Position numbers and translations under genes: made by a program
DNA from: Candidatus Woesearchaeota archaeon
GTDB lineage: Archaea > Nanobdellota > Nanobdellia > Woesearchaeales > JAHWIC01
Assembly (NCBI GenBank): GCA_019322805.1
Contig: JAHWIC010000001.1
Span: 124,001-188,000 of the forward strand
Direction of reading: 5' to 3'
Length of the DNA stretch: 64,000 nucleotides
The notes under the pieces: generated by a model
Told to the model about the DNA's origin: nothing
The model's database searches: none
Seen by the model: only the letters and a program-made list of their open reading frames with translations
Shown: positions 23,890 through 32,758 of the stretch, in pieces
Layout: each line of letters begins with the position of its first letter
How positions within the stretch are numbered: position 1 is the stretch's first letter

Positions 23890-24379
23890 TTTGAGTCCTT
23901 GAAACAGCAGTTACCCCTGTTCTGCTTATCTCTCTCACACCAAAAGGCTTCATAAGCTCAATAAATGAATCAATCTTATCAGGACTTCCTACAAGTTCTG
24001 CAGTAACATCCTTTGTTGTGATGTCTACTATCTTTGTTTTGTATATCTTTGTATACCTTAGTATCTCTTCCTTTGCTTTTTTGTCAGGTAAAGCTACCTT
24101 AAGCAAACACAGCTCGCGAATTATTGATTTGTCTGCAGGCATCTCTATAACCTTTATTGTATCAACAAGCTTATTGATCTGCTTCTCCACCTGCTCTAAT
24201 GTTCTATCATCGCCAATAACAGTGATAACCATCTTTGAAATGCCTTTCTTTGTTGTTTTTCCAACTGTAATTGTATCTATGTTAAAGCCTCTTCTAGCGA
24301 ACATACCTGCTATGCGAGTTAAAACACCCGGCTGGTCTTCAACAAGCATTGCTATTACGTGTTTTTGTTCTTTTGCCAT
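23879..24379 (-). CDS. ilvN: Acetolactate synthase small (regulatory) subunit
   Basis: 166 residues. The N-terminal ACT domain (HVIAMLVEDQPGVLTRIAGMFARRGFNIDTITVGKT, about residues 7-42) binds valine in relatives, and the C-terminal domain shows RELCLLKVALPDKKAKEEI. It activates IlvB and confers feedback inhibition. TAGGTGAATCAAA precedes the ATG, a clear ribosome-binding site. It lies 10 bases after the ilvB stop. Confidence 0.96.
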   Translation of the reverse strand: MAKEQKHVIAMLVEDQPGVLTRIAGMFARRGFNIDTITVGKTTKKGISKMVITVIGDDRTLEQVEKQINKLVDTIKVIEMPADKSIIRELCLLKVALPDKKAKEEILRYTKIYKTKIVDITTKDVTAELVGSPDKIDSFIELMKPFGVREISRTGVTAVSRTQNGN

Positions 24380-24389
24380 TTTGATTCAC

Positions 24390-26096
24390 CTAAAAAAACT
24401 GCCCCTGTGCTTTTATACAGCCGCCAAATGCTTCTTTCAAATGGCCGCCTGGAGACAGCATGGGCAATATATTTGATTCCTGTTCAACATGAACATCAAT
24501 CACTGTTGTAACATCTGATTTAACTGACTCTTTTAGAGCAGGTCCTAATTCAGATGGCTTTGTAACCCTTAGTCCTTTTAATCCGTAGGCTTCCGCAACC
24601 CTAACAAAGTCAGGTACTTTTCCAAGCCATACTTGTGAGTAGCGCTTATGGAAAAATATCTCTAACCATTGTCTAACCATTCCTAAATAAGAGTTGTTCA
24701 TAATAATAACATTTGTTTTGATGCCTTCTTCTTTTGCTGTACCAAGCTCTTGTATGTTCATCTGGAATGAGCCATCTCCATCTATGCAAAAGACCCGGTT
24801 ATTTGGTTTAGCAACCTTTGCTCCTAAAGCGGCGGGCAGACCAAAACCCATTGTTCCTGCACCGCCTGAACTAATAAAAGTCCTAGGCTTTGAGCGCTTT
24901 ATATAATGCATTGCAAACATTTGATGCTGGCCAACCCCTGTTGTAACTATATCTTCTGGCTTCAAGATTTTATTTAATTCGTCCATAACCATCTTTGGGT
25001 GTATCCCCGATGATTTGAATTTAACGCACTTATCGCATGTTGCTTTAAGCTCTCTCATCCTTTTTGACCATTCGCTTTCCTGGCTTTTCTTGAGCAATTT
25101 CCTTAATGCTGCTGTTAGAGCATTTATTGAATTCTTTGCATCTCCAACTATTGGAATGTCTACCTTAACATTTTTTCCTATTTCAGCTGGGTCTATGTCT
25201 ATATGAATGACTTTTGCATTCTCTGCGTATGTTTTCAGGTTTCCTGTGATTCTGTCAGAGAATCTGCAGCCAATAGCAATGATTAGATCTGCGTGAACTG
25301 ATGCGTAATTGGCTATCTTTCTTCCATGCATTCCTACATTGCCAAGGATTAATGGATGTCGTTCATCGACAGCCCCTTTACCCATCATTGTTGTAGCTGC
25401 TGGTATTCTTAATAACTCGAGCAATTCGTTGATTTCTTTTGAAGCATTGGCTATTATAACCCCCCCGCCAACAAGCAACAATGGCCTTTGAGCCTTTAAA
25501 ATAGCTTCTGCAGCTCTTTTTATCTGCATTGGGTTTGGCTGCAAGGTTGGCTGGAAGCCTTCTATCATAACTTCCTTTGGTAAATCCCCATTTACTTCTC
25601 CAACCTGAGGATCTTTTGGAAGGTCTATGTAAACTGGTCCTGGTCTTCCTTCTGATGCAATCTTATATGCTTTCATTATCATTGGAACTACATCTTTTTG
25701 GCTTCTCATCTGGAAGTTATGCTTTGTAATAGGCAGGGTAATCCCCATCATATCTGTTTCCTGGAAGGCGTCATTTCCAATCAAACTAACTGGAACTTGC
25801 CCACCAAAAGCTATTATAGGAGATGAATCCATGTAAGCATTCATTATTCCTGTAACTAGGTTTGTGGCTCCTGGTCCAGAGGTTGCAATGCAAACTCCCA
25901 CTTTGCCTGATGCACGAGCATAGCCTTCTGCGGCATGGGCTGCTCCTTGTTCATGCCTAACCAGAACATTCTTGATCTTTCCATGATAATCCAAGAAAGC
26001 ATCGAATAGTGGTATGACTGAGCCTCCTGGAAATCCAAAGGTTATATCTGTTCCTTGTTTAAGCAAGGTTTTAACGATTGCTTCTGATCCTTTCAT
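24390..26096 (-). CDS. ilvB: Acetolactate synthase large subunit
   Basis: ThDP enzyme forming acetolactate and acetohydroxybutyrate. 568 residues. FGFPGGSVIPLFDAF and the catalytic Glu in LVRHEQGAAHAAEGYARASGKVG at the N-terminus, the FAD/central domain, and the ThDP motif GDGSFQMNIQELGTAKEEGIKTNVIIMNN (about residues 436-464) are all intact. AGGTGT lies just before the ATG. It starts 8 bases after leuA and is followed by ilvN. Confidence 0.97.
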   Translation of the reverse strand: MKGSEAIVKTLLKQGTDITFGFPGGSVIPLFDAFLDYHGKIKNVLVRHEQGAAHAAEGYARASGKVGVCIATSGPGATNLVTGIMNAYMDSSPIIAFGGQVPVSLIGNDAFQETDMMGITLPITKHNFQMRSQKDVVPMIMKAYKIASEGRPGPVYIDLPKDPQVGEVNGDLPKEVMIEGFQPTLQPNPMQIKRAAEAILKAQRPLLLVGGGVIIANASKEINELLELLRIPAATTMMGKGAVDERHPLILGNVGMHGRKIANYASVHADLIIAIGCRFSDRITGNLKTYAENAKVIHIDIDPAEIGKNVKVDIPIVGDAKNSINALTAALRKLLKKSQESEWSKRMRELKATCDKCVKFKSSGIHPKMVMDELNKILKPEDIVTTGVGQHQMFAMHYIKRSKPRTFISSGGAGTMGFGLPAALGAKVAKPNNRVFCIDGDGSFQMNIQELGTAKEEGIKTNVIIMNNSYLGMVRQWLEIFFHKRYSQVWLGKVPDFVRVAEAYGLKGLRVTKPSELGPALKESVKSDVTTVIDVHVEQESNILPMLSPGGHLKEAFGGCIKAQGQFF

Positions 26097-26104
26097 TTTT
26101 ACAC

Positions 26105-27673
26105 CTACAAACTCTCCCGTGTTTTCTCTTTTATTTTCTTGAAACTTAAAGCTTTGTTTATTCCCTTTATTAAAGCTTCTGCTGAAGCCATTATTACATC
26201 CTCGTTAACAGCTTCTGCTGAAAAAACATTTCCTTTTTTATCTTCGATCTTGATTGTTACATCTGCTAATGCGTTTGTTCCTCCTGTGATTGCCTTAAGG
26301 TTATATTCCTTTAATGTAACTTCTGGGCCTATTATATTGCCTACAGCATGTGAGACAGCGTCAACAGGACCTACGCCTTGACCAGTCCCTGCCCTCTTTT
26401 TTCCATTTATTATCAAGGTGACTGTCGCAGTTGGTGTTGTTTTGTTTCCTGTCTCTACTTTTACTTCATCCAAGACAACATTTTGCTCTTCTTCTGATAA
26501 AGTGCCTATAACATCATTAGCTATTGCTATTATATCCTCCCTAACTACTTCTTTCTGCTTGTCTGCAAGCTCCTTTATCTTAGACATTATCTGATCAATA
26601 TGCTTTTTTGATAATTCGTAGCCCATATCCTTTAGTACAGCCTCTACAGCATGTCTGCCTGAGTGTTTGCCTATTACTAGGCCTGTTCCTGTCCAGCCAA
26701 CATCGCCTGGCTTCATAATCTCATATGTTGCTTTTGCTGAAAGTACACCATGCTGATGTATTCCTGCTTCATGGGCAAATGCATTTAAGCCAACAATGGC
26801 TTTATTTCTCTGGACTCTTAGGCCAGTTAAGTCTGAAACCATTCTTGAGGTTTTGTAAATCTCTTTTGTGTTGATTGTTGTTGTAAAGTTCTTGAAAAAG
26901 TCCTTTCTTGTCTTTAGGTTCATTACAACTTCTTCTAAGCTACAGTTACCTGCACGCTCTCCGATTCCATTTACACAGCACTCTACTTGTGTTGCACCAT
27001 TCTGTATTCCTGCAAGTGAGTTAGCTACTGCAAGCCCCAAATCATTATGGCAGTGTACACTTACTGTTATGTTTTTTGCTTCTGGAACCTTTTCAAACAA
27101 ATACTTGATTCTATAACCAAACTCCTCTGGTTCTGCATAGCCAACTGTGTCTGGAATGTTAATGGTTGTTGCGCCTGCTTTGATTGCAGCCCTTACAACA
27201 TCGCACATATAATCAAGGTCAGTCCTAGCAGCATCCTCTGGACTAAATTCAACATCCTTGCAATATTTGCTAGCGTGTTTGACTCCTTCTGTAACCATCT
27301 TGATTATCTCTTTCTTTGATTTTCTTAGTTTCTTTTCTATGTGAATCTGAGATGTTGCAATAAAGGTATGGATTCTTGGTTTCTTTGCATATCTTACAGC
27401 TTTCCAAGCCCTGTCAATATCCTCTTTCATAACCCTGGCTAAGCCGCAGATTATGGGTCCTTTTACTTCCCTAGCAATAAGCTTAACAGCCTCAAAATCA
27501 CCTTCAGAGCTTATAGGAAAACCTGCTTCAATTATATCTACACCAAGCCTAGCTAGTTGTTTAGCTATGATTAGCTTTTCCTGGATTGTTAAGGAAGCAC
27601 CAGGTGACTGCTCACCATCTCTAAGTGTAGTATCAAATACCTTGATCTTTGTTGGTTGTTTTGTTGAAGTCAT
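26105..27673 (-). CDS. leuA: 2-Isopropylmalate synthase
   Basis: First committed step of leucine synthesis. 522 residues. FDTTLRDGEQSPGASL (metal and substrate), HVHCHNDLGLAVANSLAGIQNGATQVECCVNGIGERAGNCSLEE (HxH metal site), and a C-terminal LeuA regulatory domain from about residue 395 that binds leucine in relatives. CimA is a possible alternative, but the downstream leuCDB and the Leu/Val-rich leader ORF support LeuA. GGAG lies 10 bases before the ATG, preceded by an A-rich leader. Confidence 0.94.
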   Translation of the reverse strand: MTSTKQPTKIKVFDTTLRDGEQSPGASLTIQEKLIIAKQLARLGVDIIEAGFPISSEGDFEAVKLIAREVKGPIICGLARVMKEDIDRAWKAVRYAKKPRIHTFIATSQIHIEKKLRKSKKEIIKMVTEGVKHASKYCKDVEFSPEDAARTDLDYMCDVVRAAIKAGATTINIPDTVGYAEPEEFGYRIKYLFEKVPEAKNITVSVHCHNDLGLAVANSLAGIQNGATQVECCVNGIGERAGNCSLEEVVMNLKTRKDFFKNFTTTINTKEIYKTSRMVSDLTGLRVQRNKAIVGLNAFAHEAGIHQHGVLSAKATYEIMKPGDVGWTGTGLVIGKHSGRHAVEAVLKDMGYELSKKHIDQIMSKIKELADKQKEVVREDIIAIANDVIGTLSEEEQNVVLDEVKVETGNKTTPTATVTLIINGKKRAGTGQGVGPVDAVSHAVGNIIGPEVTLKEYNLKAITGGTNALADVTIKIEDKKGNVFSAEAVNEDVIMASAEALIKGINKALSFKKIKEKTRESL

Positions 27674-27776
27674 TTTTTTCTTTCTCCTTGTCTTGTTTTT
27701 TTATAGTTTTTGTTTTTTATGGATTTGTAAATAACTTTTAACATTGAACACCTCTAGCCATAAAATAACTAGGGGC
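27674..27776 (-). promoter_or_regulatory. leuA leader between the leader ORF and leuA
   Basis: 103-base untranslated stretch. Just after the leader ORF stop is a hairpin with CCCCTAG/CTAGAGG arms. TTTTATGG in its loop can also pair with CCATAAAA about 35 bases further on, so two structures compete. AACAAGAC, next to the leuA GGAG, can pair over five bases with GTCTT in leader codons 16-18. These pairings are found by eye and are weak individually. No U-rich terminator follows, so control at translation or by polarity is more likely than intrinsic termination. Confidence 0.45.
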
Positions 27777-27854
27777 TTATAACAGTACCAGAACTAATAG
27801 AACTAAGACTAACAAAAGCAAATTCTTACTTCCAGCAATTGTTTGTCCTTTCAT
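27777..27854 (-). CDS. Leu/Val-rich leader peptide of the leuA operon
   Basis: ATG at 27852-27854, TAA at 27777-27779; 25 residues ending NLLLLVLVLLVLVLL. The last 14 residues are 10 Leu and 4 Val only, using five of six Leu codons (TTG, CTT, TTA, CTA, CTG) and three Val codons. It begins about 25 bases after a good TATA box, so its mRNA is nearly leaderless, and it lies directly upstream of leuA-ilvB-ilvN-leuCDB. Composition and place are those of ribosome-mediated attenuation leaders such as bacterial leuL and ilvBL. A small membrane peptide is the alternative. Confidence 0.7.
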   Translation of the reverse strand: MKGQTIAGSKNLLLLVLVLLVLVLL

Positions 27855-27861
27855 ATTGTAT

Positions 27862-28914
27862 TTAGGGATATCTAGGTGGTATATAAATGTATCGATTTTT
27901 GTGGTCGATGAAGTTATTTTTTAGGGTGGGTTTAATACAGTCCCGGTATATCTTACATTTAGAACAAGGTATATCCTTTCTTTCTTTCTTCCTACCCAAC
28001 AACATTTTTTTTGTATAGATGTACTTTTCACTTTTTAAGCAGGTCTCTAGACCTAACTCAAAAACATTTCCAAAGTCGCCCCAAATATTAGTACAACACC
28101 CAAGAAGTTTACCATCCCAATTAATCTGGGGCAAAGACCAAAGCTGGTCGCAGAACATCAAGTTATCTTTTTTATGTCTTTTTCTAAATTCTTCCCTTGA
28201 TGCGACATCCAATCCACTTTCTCTTTTAACGAAGTCCTTGTCTTTAACAGGAGAATAAGAAGGAGTGTGATTTAAAGTTGCTTTGAAGCTCATACCTAAA
28301 TTTTTAGCTAATTTTTTTGCAATAGGCAATTCGTGCTCATTATGACCGAATATTACAAACTGCCAACTTAATTTTGGAAACTTTGTATTATATTTCTTCT
28401 TATAATAGTTTATTCTTTTTATATTCTCAATTACTTTATTTAAGTTGCCTCCCCTTCGGTACATCTGGTATGTCTTATTTGTTGCTCCATCTATAGAGAT
28501 GCTGAGGTACCTGAATCTATATTTGGTCAAATACCTTATTGTTTCTTCACTTACTGTATTTAAATTGACACCATTTTCTGCATCTAACGCAATATTTTTG
28601 GCATAGGCATATTTAATGATGGAATTTAATTCTGGATTCAGAAACATTTCCCCCCAGTTAGACAATTCTATACTCTTTATCCTTGGGTTATCATCTACAA
28701 ATTTCTTGAAATCTCTAAATTTTAGGTATCCCCACCCAATCACTCCTTTTCTGAGTTTTCCTTTACTTGTAGGGCATATTGGACACTTAAGTTGGCACAT
28801 ACTTGAGGCTTCTAACCGAACGCTATTTCCAATCATTCCATACTCAGCTAACTCCTTAATCATCTTAGGAATATCCTTTCTAATTCTAGAATATGGACAT
28901 GGAACATTAACCAT
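27862..28914 (-). CDS. Radical SAM/SPASM-type protein
   Basis: With the ATG at 28914 (a TATA-like TTTATAAAAG lies 22-30 bases upstream) it has 350 residues. The radical SAM cluster motif is CQLKCPIC (CxxxCxxC, about residues 39-46), followed by NWGEMFLNPEL and ISIDGATNKTYQMYRRGG. A C-terminal SPASM-like cysteine set appears around CDQLWSLPQINWDGKLLGCC and CSKCKIYRDC. SPASM proteins modify peptides or sugars or act in cofactor synthesis. The substrate cannot be told from the neighbours. Confidence 0.88.
   Translation of the reverse strand: MVNVPCPYSRIRKDIPKMIKELAEYGMIGNSVRLEASSMCQLKCPICPTSKGKLRKGVIGWGYLKFRDFKKFVDDNPRIKSIELSNWGEMFLNPELNSIIKYAYAKNIALDAENGVNLNTVSEETIRYLTKYRFRYLSISIDGATNKTYQMYRRGGNLNKVIENIKRINYYKKKYNTKFPKLSWQFVIFGHNEHELPIAKKLAKNLGMSFKATLNHTPSYSPVKDKDFVKRESGLDVASREEFRKRHKKDNLMFCDQLWSLPQINWDGKLLGCCTNIWGDFGNVFELGLETCLKSEKYIYTKKMLLGRKKERKDIPCSKCKIYRDCIKPTLKNNFIDHKNRYIYIPPRYP
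27880..27887 (-). promoter_or_regulatory. TATA box of the leuA operon
   Basis: The minus strand reads CATTTATATACCACC. It lies inside the 3' end of the upstream radical SAM gene, so the leu operon starts from within that coding region. The predicted start, near 27857, is only a few bases before the leader ORF ATG. Confidence 0.6.
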
Positions 28915-28977
28915 ATAATAAAAAATAGAAATCACTTTTATAAAGATTATTCTTTTATCAATAAAATAAAACAAAAA

Positions 28978-29463
28978 TCAACCAAATATCTTCCTTATCG
29001 CTCCCATCAAGCCTTTTCTTTCTGGCTGTTTTGGTTCTGTGGCAATAGGCTCATTGTAGATTGTTATATCGCGGTTGATTTGCTCTATCTTGCTGTTCAA
29101 GCGGCGCATATCTACTCTAAGAAGCCTTCTGTTTGTCAGCAATAACAGCATTTTCTTATCTTTGCTTATTAGAATGTTGTCGAATTTGCTTGGTTCTGTG
29201 CCTGGCAGAATAAACTTGTTAATGTAATATTTCCAGTCTGTATTATATTCTTCATCCATTTTTACTAATTCGAGGATAATTCCGACATCACGGTAATTGC
29301 TCATGCTTTTTTCCATTTTTTCCCTGGTTAATCCGAAATCATTGTAGAGCTTTATCACGTCTATATCCCTTATACTTTGGTCGAACATAATTACCTGTTT
29401 TACATTTTTATTAATAGAGCTAAACTCCTTTATTCTAGATATCATTTCATCCATTAAAACCAC
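28978..29463 (-). CDS. Unknown 161-residue protein
   Basis: Soluble alpha/beta-looking protein, not recognised. A middle stretch (KFDNILISKDKKMLLLLTNRRLLRVDMRRLNSK) looks like beta-strands followed by a helix and resembles PH/GRAM-like small domains only superficially. The C-terminus is Pro- and Lys-rich and ends in an amphipathic helix (GLMGAIRKIFG). It lies 63 bases upstream of the radical SAM gene on the same strand. Confidence 0.65.
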   Translation of the reverse strand: MVLMDEMISRIKEFSSINKNVKQVIMFDQSIRDIDVIKLYNDFGLTREKMEKSMSNYRDVGIILELVKMDEEYNTDWKYYINKFILPGTEPSKFDNILISKDKKMLLLLTNRRLLRVDMRRLNSKIEQINRDITIYNEPIATEPKQPERKGLMGAIRKIFG

Positions 29464-29572
29464 CTTTTTTTATGATGATATTAATAATGCATAATTAGTA
29501 TTTAAAGGTTTTTACTTATTTGCGTTGTTTAGAAAGATAGCTATTTAAAAGGCATAATATTCTAAAGATAAA

Positions 29573-29887
29573 ATGCCAGAATTAAGATATGTTGAAGTCA
29601 AATATAGAAGCTCAGATGGTAAAGTTCCAGAAGCAGTAGCTGAAATATTGATACAACATATTGGAAATATACCTCCCGGACACAGGGTAGGAGGCGAAAT
29701 GGGTACCTATAGGACTATGTTCCCTTTATACGAACCTGATGCAAAAGAAGTTGCTGAAGCTTGTGAAGGATTAGACGGTGTTGTTGGTATTGAAGTTAAG
29801 AAAGAAAAAGATGTTTCTGAGAGAGAGCGATGGGAAGCTATTATAGGAACAGCAGATTTGAGGAGCCAGAGACCCCCAGAGAAGTAA
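29573..29887 (+). CDS. Unknown 104-residue protein
   Basis: Small charged soluble protein beginning MPELRYVEVKYRSSDGKV. It has no signal peptide or membrane segment and no recognised family. An AT-rich promoter lies upstream (TATTTAAAAGG at about 29540-29550), divergent from the minus-strand unknown gene. The C-terminus (RSQRPPEK) is probably disordered. Confidence 0.6.
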   Translation: MPELRYVEVKYRSSDGKVPEAVAEILIQHIGNIPPGHRVGGEMGTYRTMFPLYEPDAKEVAEACEGLDGVVGIEVKKEKDVSERERWEAIIGTADLRSQRPPEK

Positions 29888-29932
29888 TATTTCTACAAAA
29901 ATTTATTAAATAAGCATTAACATATTATCCTT

Positions 29933-30070
29933 ATGTACCGCAGATATATTGAATCTGAAACGAGCAAATGCCCAAAATGCGGGCATCAGATTAAGTCATG
30001 GGAGTATAAATGCCCTAAGTGCGGCACAGAAAGAAAAGAGGAAAAAAAAGAAATTAGTCTATCAGAATAG
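29933..30070 (+). CDS. 45-residue double zinc-knuckle protein
   Basis: ATG at 29933 and TAG at 30068-30070 encode a protein starting MYRRYIESETSKCPKCGHQI with a second knuckle YKCPKCGTERKE. Two CPKCG pairs form one zinc ribbon. A TATA-like TTTATTAAATA lies 22-32 bases upstream. The 3' end overlaps the convergent leuS gene by 17 bases. Mini zinc ribbons like this are common in archaea and usually bind nucleic acid or protein. Confidence 0.7.
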   Translation: MYRRYIESETSKCPKCGHQIKSWEYKCPKCGTERKEEKKEISLSE

Positions 30071-32705
30071 CAGGCTTTCCAGGGCTTGCGTTTCTTGCTT
30101 TTGCTTCTTTGCTGTCTTCTGATTTAACAATCTCAACATCGCAGTTAAATTCTTTCTTAATAAAATCCTTAGCTTCCTCTAATGTTTTAAGCTCTGTTTC
30201 CTGGTCAAGAACCACCTGAGGGATCTTGGTGGTGTCTTTAATTAATGAAGGGACTAATTTTGAAATGTCAGAACCATGCGGCTTTAAGTCCTTTTCAGCC
30301 ATGCATACTGAGATTAGCGCTTTTGCATCTCTAGTTTTTTCTATTTCTTTCTTTATGATGCTCATAAACAGATATTTCCAAGCTGGCGATATAATTAAAG
30401 TAATCTTTCCTGGTTTATCCACCTTGATTAGCTTTAAAACGCGATTAATATCAGATATTGTAGTATGAATCATATCTTCCGAAGCTTCTGCTTTGTCATC
30501 TATTTTTTTCTCGTCATATTCTGGCCAGCTAGCAAGAGAAACGAATGGCTTATTTCCAAGCCTTTCCCACATCTCCTCGCAAGTATGAGGAACAAAAACA
30601 CTCATTAGCTTAACTAATCTTTCAAGCACAGACTTATTTACAGTTTCTTTAGAATAAAGATAATTCGTAAGCTCCATAAGGCTGATTACAGCCATATTGA
30701 ATTTCATTCCTTCGATATATTCTGTAACCTCTTTTATTGTCTTGTTTATCTTGCTTTCCTGTTTTGCATCAACTTCATCAACCAATTTCTTATCAACTAA
30801 ACTATAAAGTTTATTTAAGAATCTAAAGCTGCCTTCAACTCCTTCATCATTCCATTCCATATCCTTGTCAGGACCTGCAACAAACAGCAAAAACAGCCTG
30901 CCTGTATCAATTCCATATTTATTGGAGACTTCCTCAGGCAAAACAACATTTCCTTTTGATTTTGACATTACTACTCCATTTTTATGCAGCATTCCTTGAT
31001 TGAATAATGTTTTAGCCGGCTCATCAAAGTCTAATAGACCCAAATCGCGAAGGAATTTTGTATAGAATCTAAAATAGATAAGATGCATACAAGCATGCTC
31101 TTTTCCGCCTATATACATGTCAACAGGCATCCAATACTTTACTTTTTTAGGGTCAAAGATTTTTTTGTCATTATGTGCATCACAATACCTTAAGAAATAC
31201 CACGAACTGTTAACAAAGGTGTCCATTGTGTCTGTCTCGCGCTTTGCATTTCCGCCACATTTAGGACATTTAACATTAACAAAAGGTTTGTAGCCAACTA
31301 ATGGATTTTTTGCACTTGTGAATTTTATGTCTTCTGGCAGTTTAACAGGCAAATCCTTCTCAGGAACAGGCATGATGCCGCACTCATCGCAATAGATTAT
31401 TGGTATTGGTGTTCCCCAGAAACGCTGCCTTGAAACTAACCAATCTCTCAGCTTGTATTGTGTGGTAAACCTGCCACACTTACGCTTCTCTAAGAACTTT
31501 GTAATTTCTTCGATTGCATCACGGTTATTCATCCCGTCAAACTGCTGAGAATTGACCATATTGCCGTCTCCCATATATGCACGAGACATCTTTTTTGGGT
31601 CTAGCTCATAATCGGGGGGGTTTAATATAACTTTAATAGGTATATTATACTTCTTTGCAAACTCAAAATCACGCTGGTCATGTGCAGGCACAGCAATTAT
31701 AGCTCCAGTACCATACTCATAAAGAACAAAATTAGCAATATAGATAGGGACCTTTTCCTTGGTTATAGGATTTATTGCATATCTGCCAATAAACATCCCT
31801 TCTTTTTCCTTGTCTTCTGCAGTACGCTCAAACTTATCTTCCATTATAACTTTTTTCACAAATTCTGTGACTGCTTTTTCCTGCTCAGTTCCTTTAACTA
31901 ACTCTGCAACATCAGGATGCTCAGGAGCATAAACAAGGAATGTTATGCCAAAAAAGGTATCTGCTCTTGTTGTGAAAACAGTTAATTTCTTGTCAGAACC
32001 TTCAATCTCAAAATCCATCAAGGTTCCGCGACTTTTTCCTATCCAGTTTGTCTGCATTATCTTTACATCTTCGCTCCAGTCAAGCTTAGCAGTATCCTTC
32101 AATAACTCCTCAGCGTAATCGGTTATTTTAAGGAACCATTGATTAAGCTCTTTTAATTCAACCAGTGTATCAGTATGTCTCCAGCATTTGCCATCATGTA
32201 CTTGCTCATTAGCTAAAACGGTGTTACACTTAGGGCACCAATTTGCAAAAGCCTTTCTTTTGTAAGCAAGACCTTTCTCGTACATCTTAAGAAATATCCA
32301 TTGATCCCATTTATAGTAATCCGGCTTATGCGTTTCAACCATGCGATCCCAATCATAACTTAAGCCAAGGCTCTTTTGCTGTTTTATGAAAGTAGCAATA
32401 GATTTCTCTGTAAAGATCTTTGGATGGCTCTTTTCCTTAATAGCAGCGTTCTCTGCAGGCAATCCTAATGAATCATAGCCCATTGGATAAAGAACATTAA
32501 AGCCCTGCATACGCTTGAATCTTGCAAACGCGTCACCAATGCAGTAATTCCTTGCATGGCCCATATGCAATCCCGACCCACTTGGATAAGGATACATCTC
32601 TAGAACATAATACTTCTTTTTCTTGGGGTCTTCCTTTACCTTGAATATTCCCTTGTCTGCCCATTTCTTCTGCCATTTTTGGGCTATTTTATTGAAGTCT
32701 GTCAT
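30054..32705 (-). CDS. leuS: Leucyl-tRNA synthetase
   Basis: Charges tRNA-Leu. 883 residues. HIGH region MYPYPSGSGLHMGHARNY (about residues 37-54), zinc-knuckle-like NWCPKCNTVL, editing CP1 domain with TTRADTFFG, and KMSKS loop VMSKSKGNVV. The catalytic core (RQRFWGTPIPIIYCDECG) resembles the bacterial-type enzyme, whereas the long C-terminal part from about residue 740 does not look standard for either form. Origin by transfer is an inference. Neighbouring tRNA-Leu genes carry introns, so this enzyme acts on spliced tRNAs. Confidence 0.95.
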   Translation of the reverse strand: MTDFNKIAQKWQKKWADKGIFKVKEDPKKKKYYVLEMYPYPSGSGLHMGHARNYCIGDAFARFKRMQGFNVLYPMGYDSLGLPAENAAIKEKSHPKIFTEKSIATFIKQQKSLGLSYDWDRMVETHKPDYYKWDQWIFLKMYEKGLAYKRKAFANWCPKCNTVLANEQVHDGKCWRHTDTLVELKELNQWFLKITDYAEELLKDTAKLDWSEDVKIMQTNWIGKSRGTLMDFEIEGSDKKLTVFTTRADTFFGITFLVYAPEHPDVAELVKGTEQEKAVTEFVKKVIMEDKFERTAEDKEKEGMFIGRYAINPITKEKVPIYIANFVLYEYGTGAIIAVPAHDQRDFEFAKKYNIPIKVILNPPDYELDPKKMSRAYMGDGNMVNSQQFDGMNNRDAIEEITKFLEKRKCGRFTTQYKLRDWLVSRQRFWGTPIPIIYCDECGIMPVPEKDLPVKLPEDIKFTSAKNPLVGYKPFVNVKCPKCGGNAKRETDTMDTFVNSSWYFLRYCDAHNDKKIFDPKKVKYWMPVDMYIGGKEHACMHLIYFRFYTKFLRDLGLLDFDEPAKTLFNQGMLHKNGVVMSKSKGNVVLPEEVSNKYGIDTGRLFLLFVAGPDKDMEWNDEGVEGSFRFLNKLYSLVDKKLVDEVDAKQESKINKTIKEVTEYIEGMKFNMAVISLMELTNYLYSKETVNKSVLERLVKLMSVFVPHTCEEMWERLGNKPFVSLASWPEYDEKKIDDKAEASEDMIHTTISDINRVLKLIKVDKPGKITLIISPAWKYLFMSIIKKEIEKTRDAKALISVCMAEKDLKPHGSDISKLVPSLIKDTTKIPQVVLDQETELKTLEEAKDFIKKEFNCDVEIVKSEDSKEAKARNASPGKPAILID

Positions 32706-32758
32706 AAGAGTTAGAAAATAGCAGGTTTATTTAAAGTTTTAGAAAAAGAAAAAATAAT

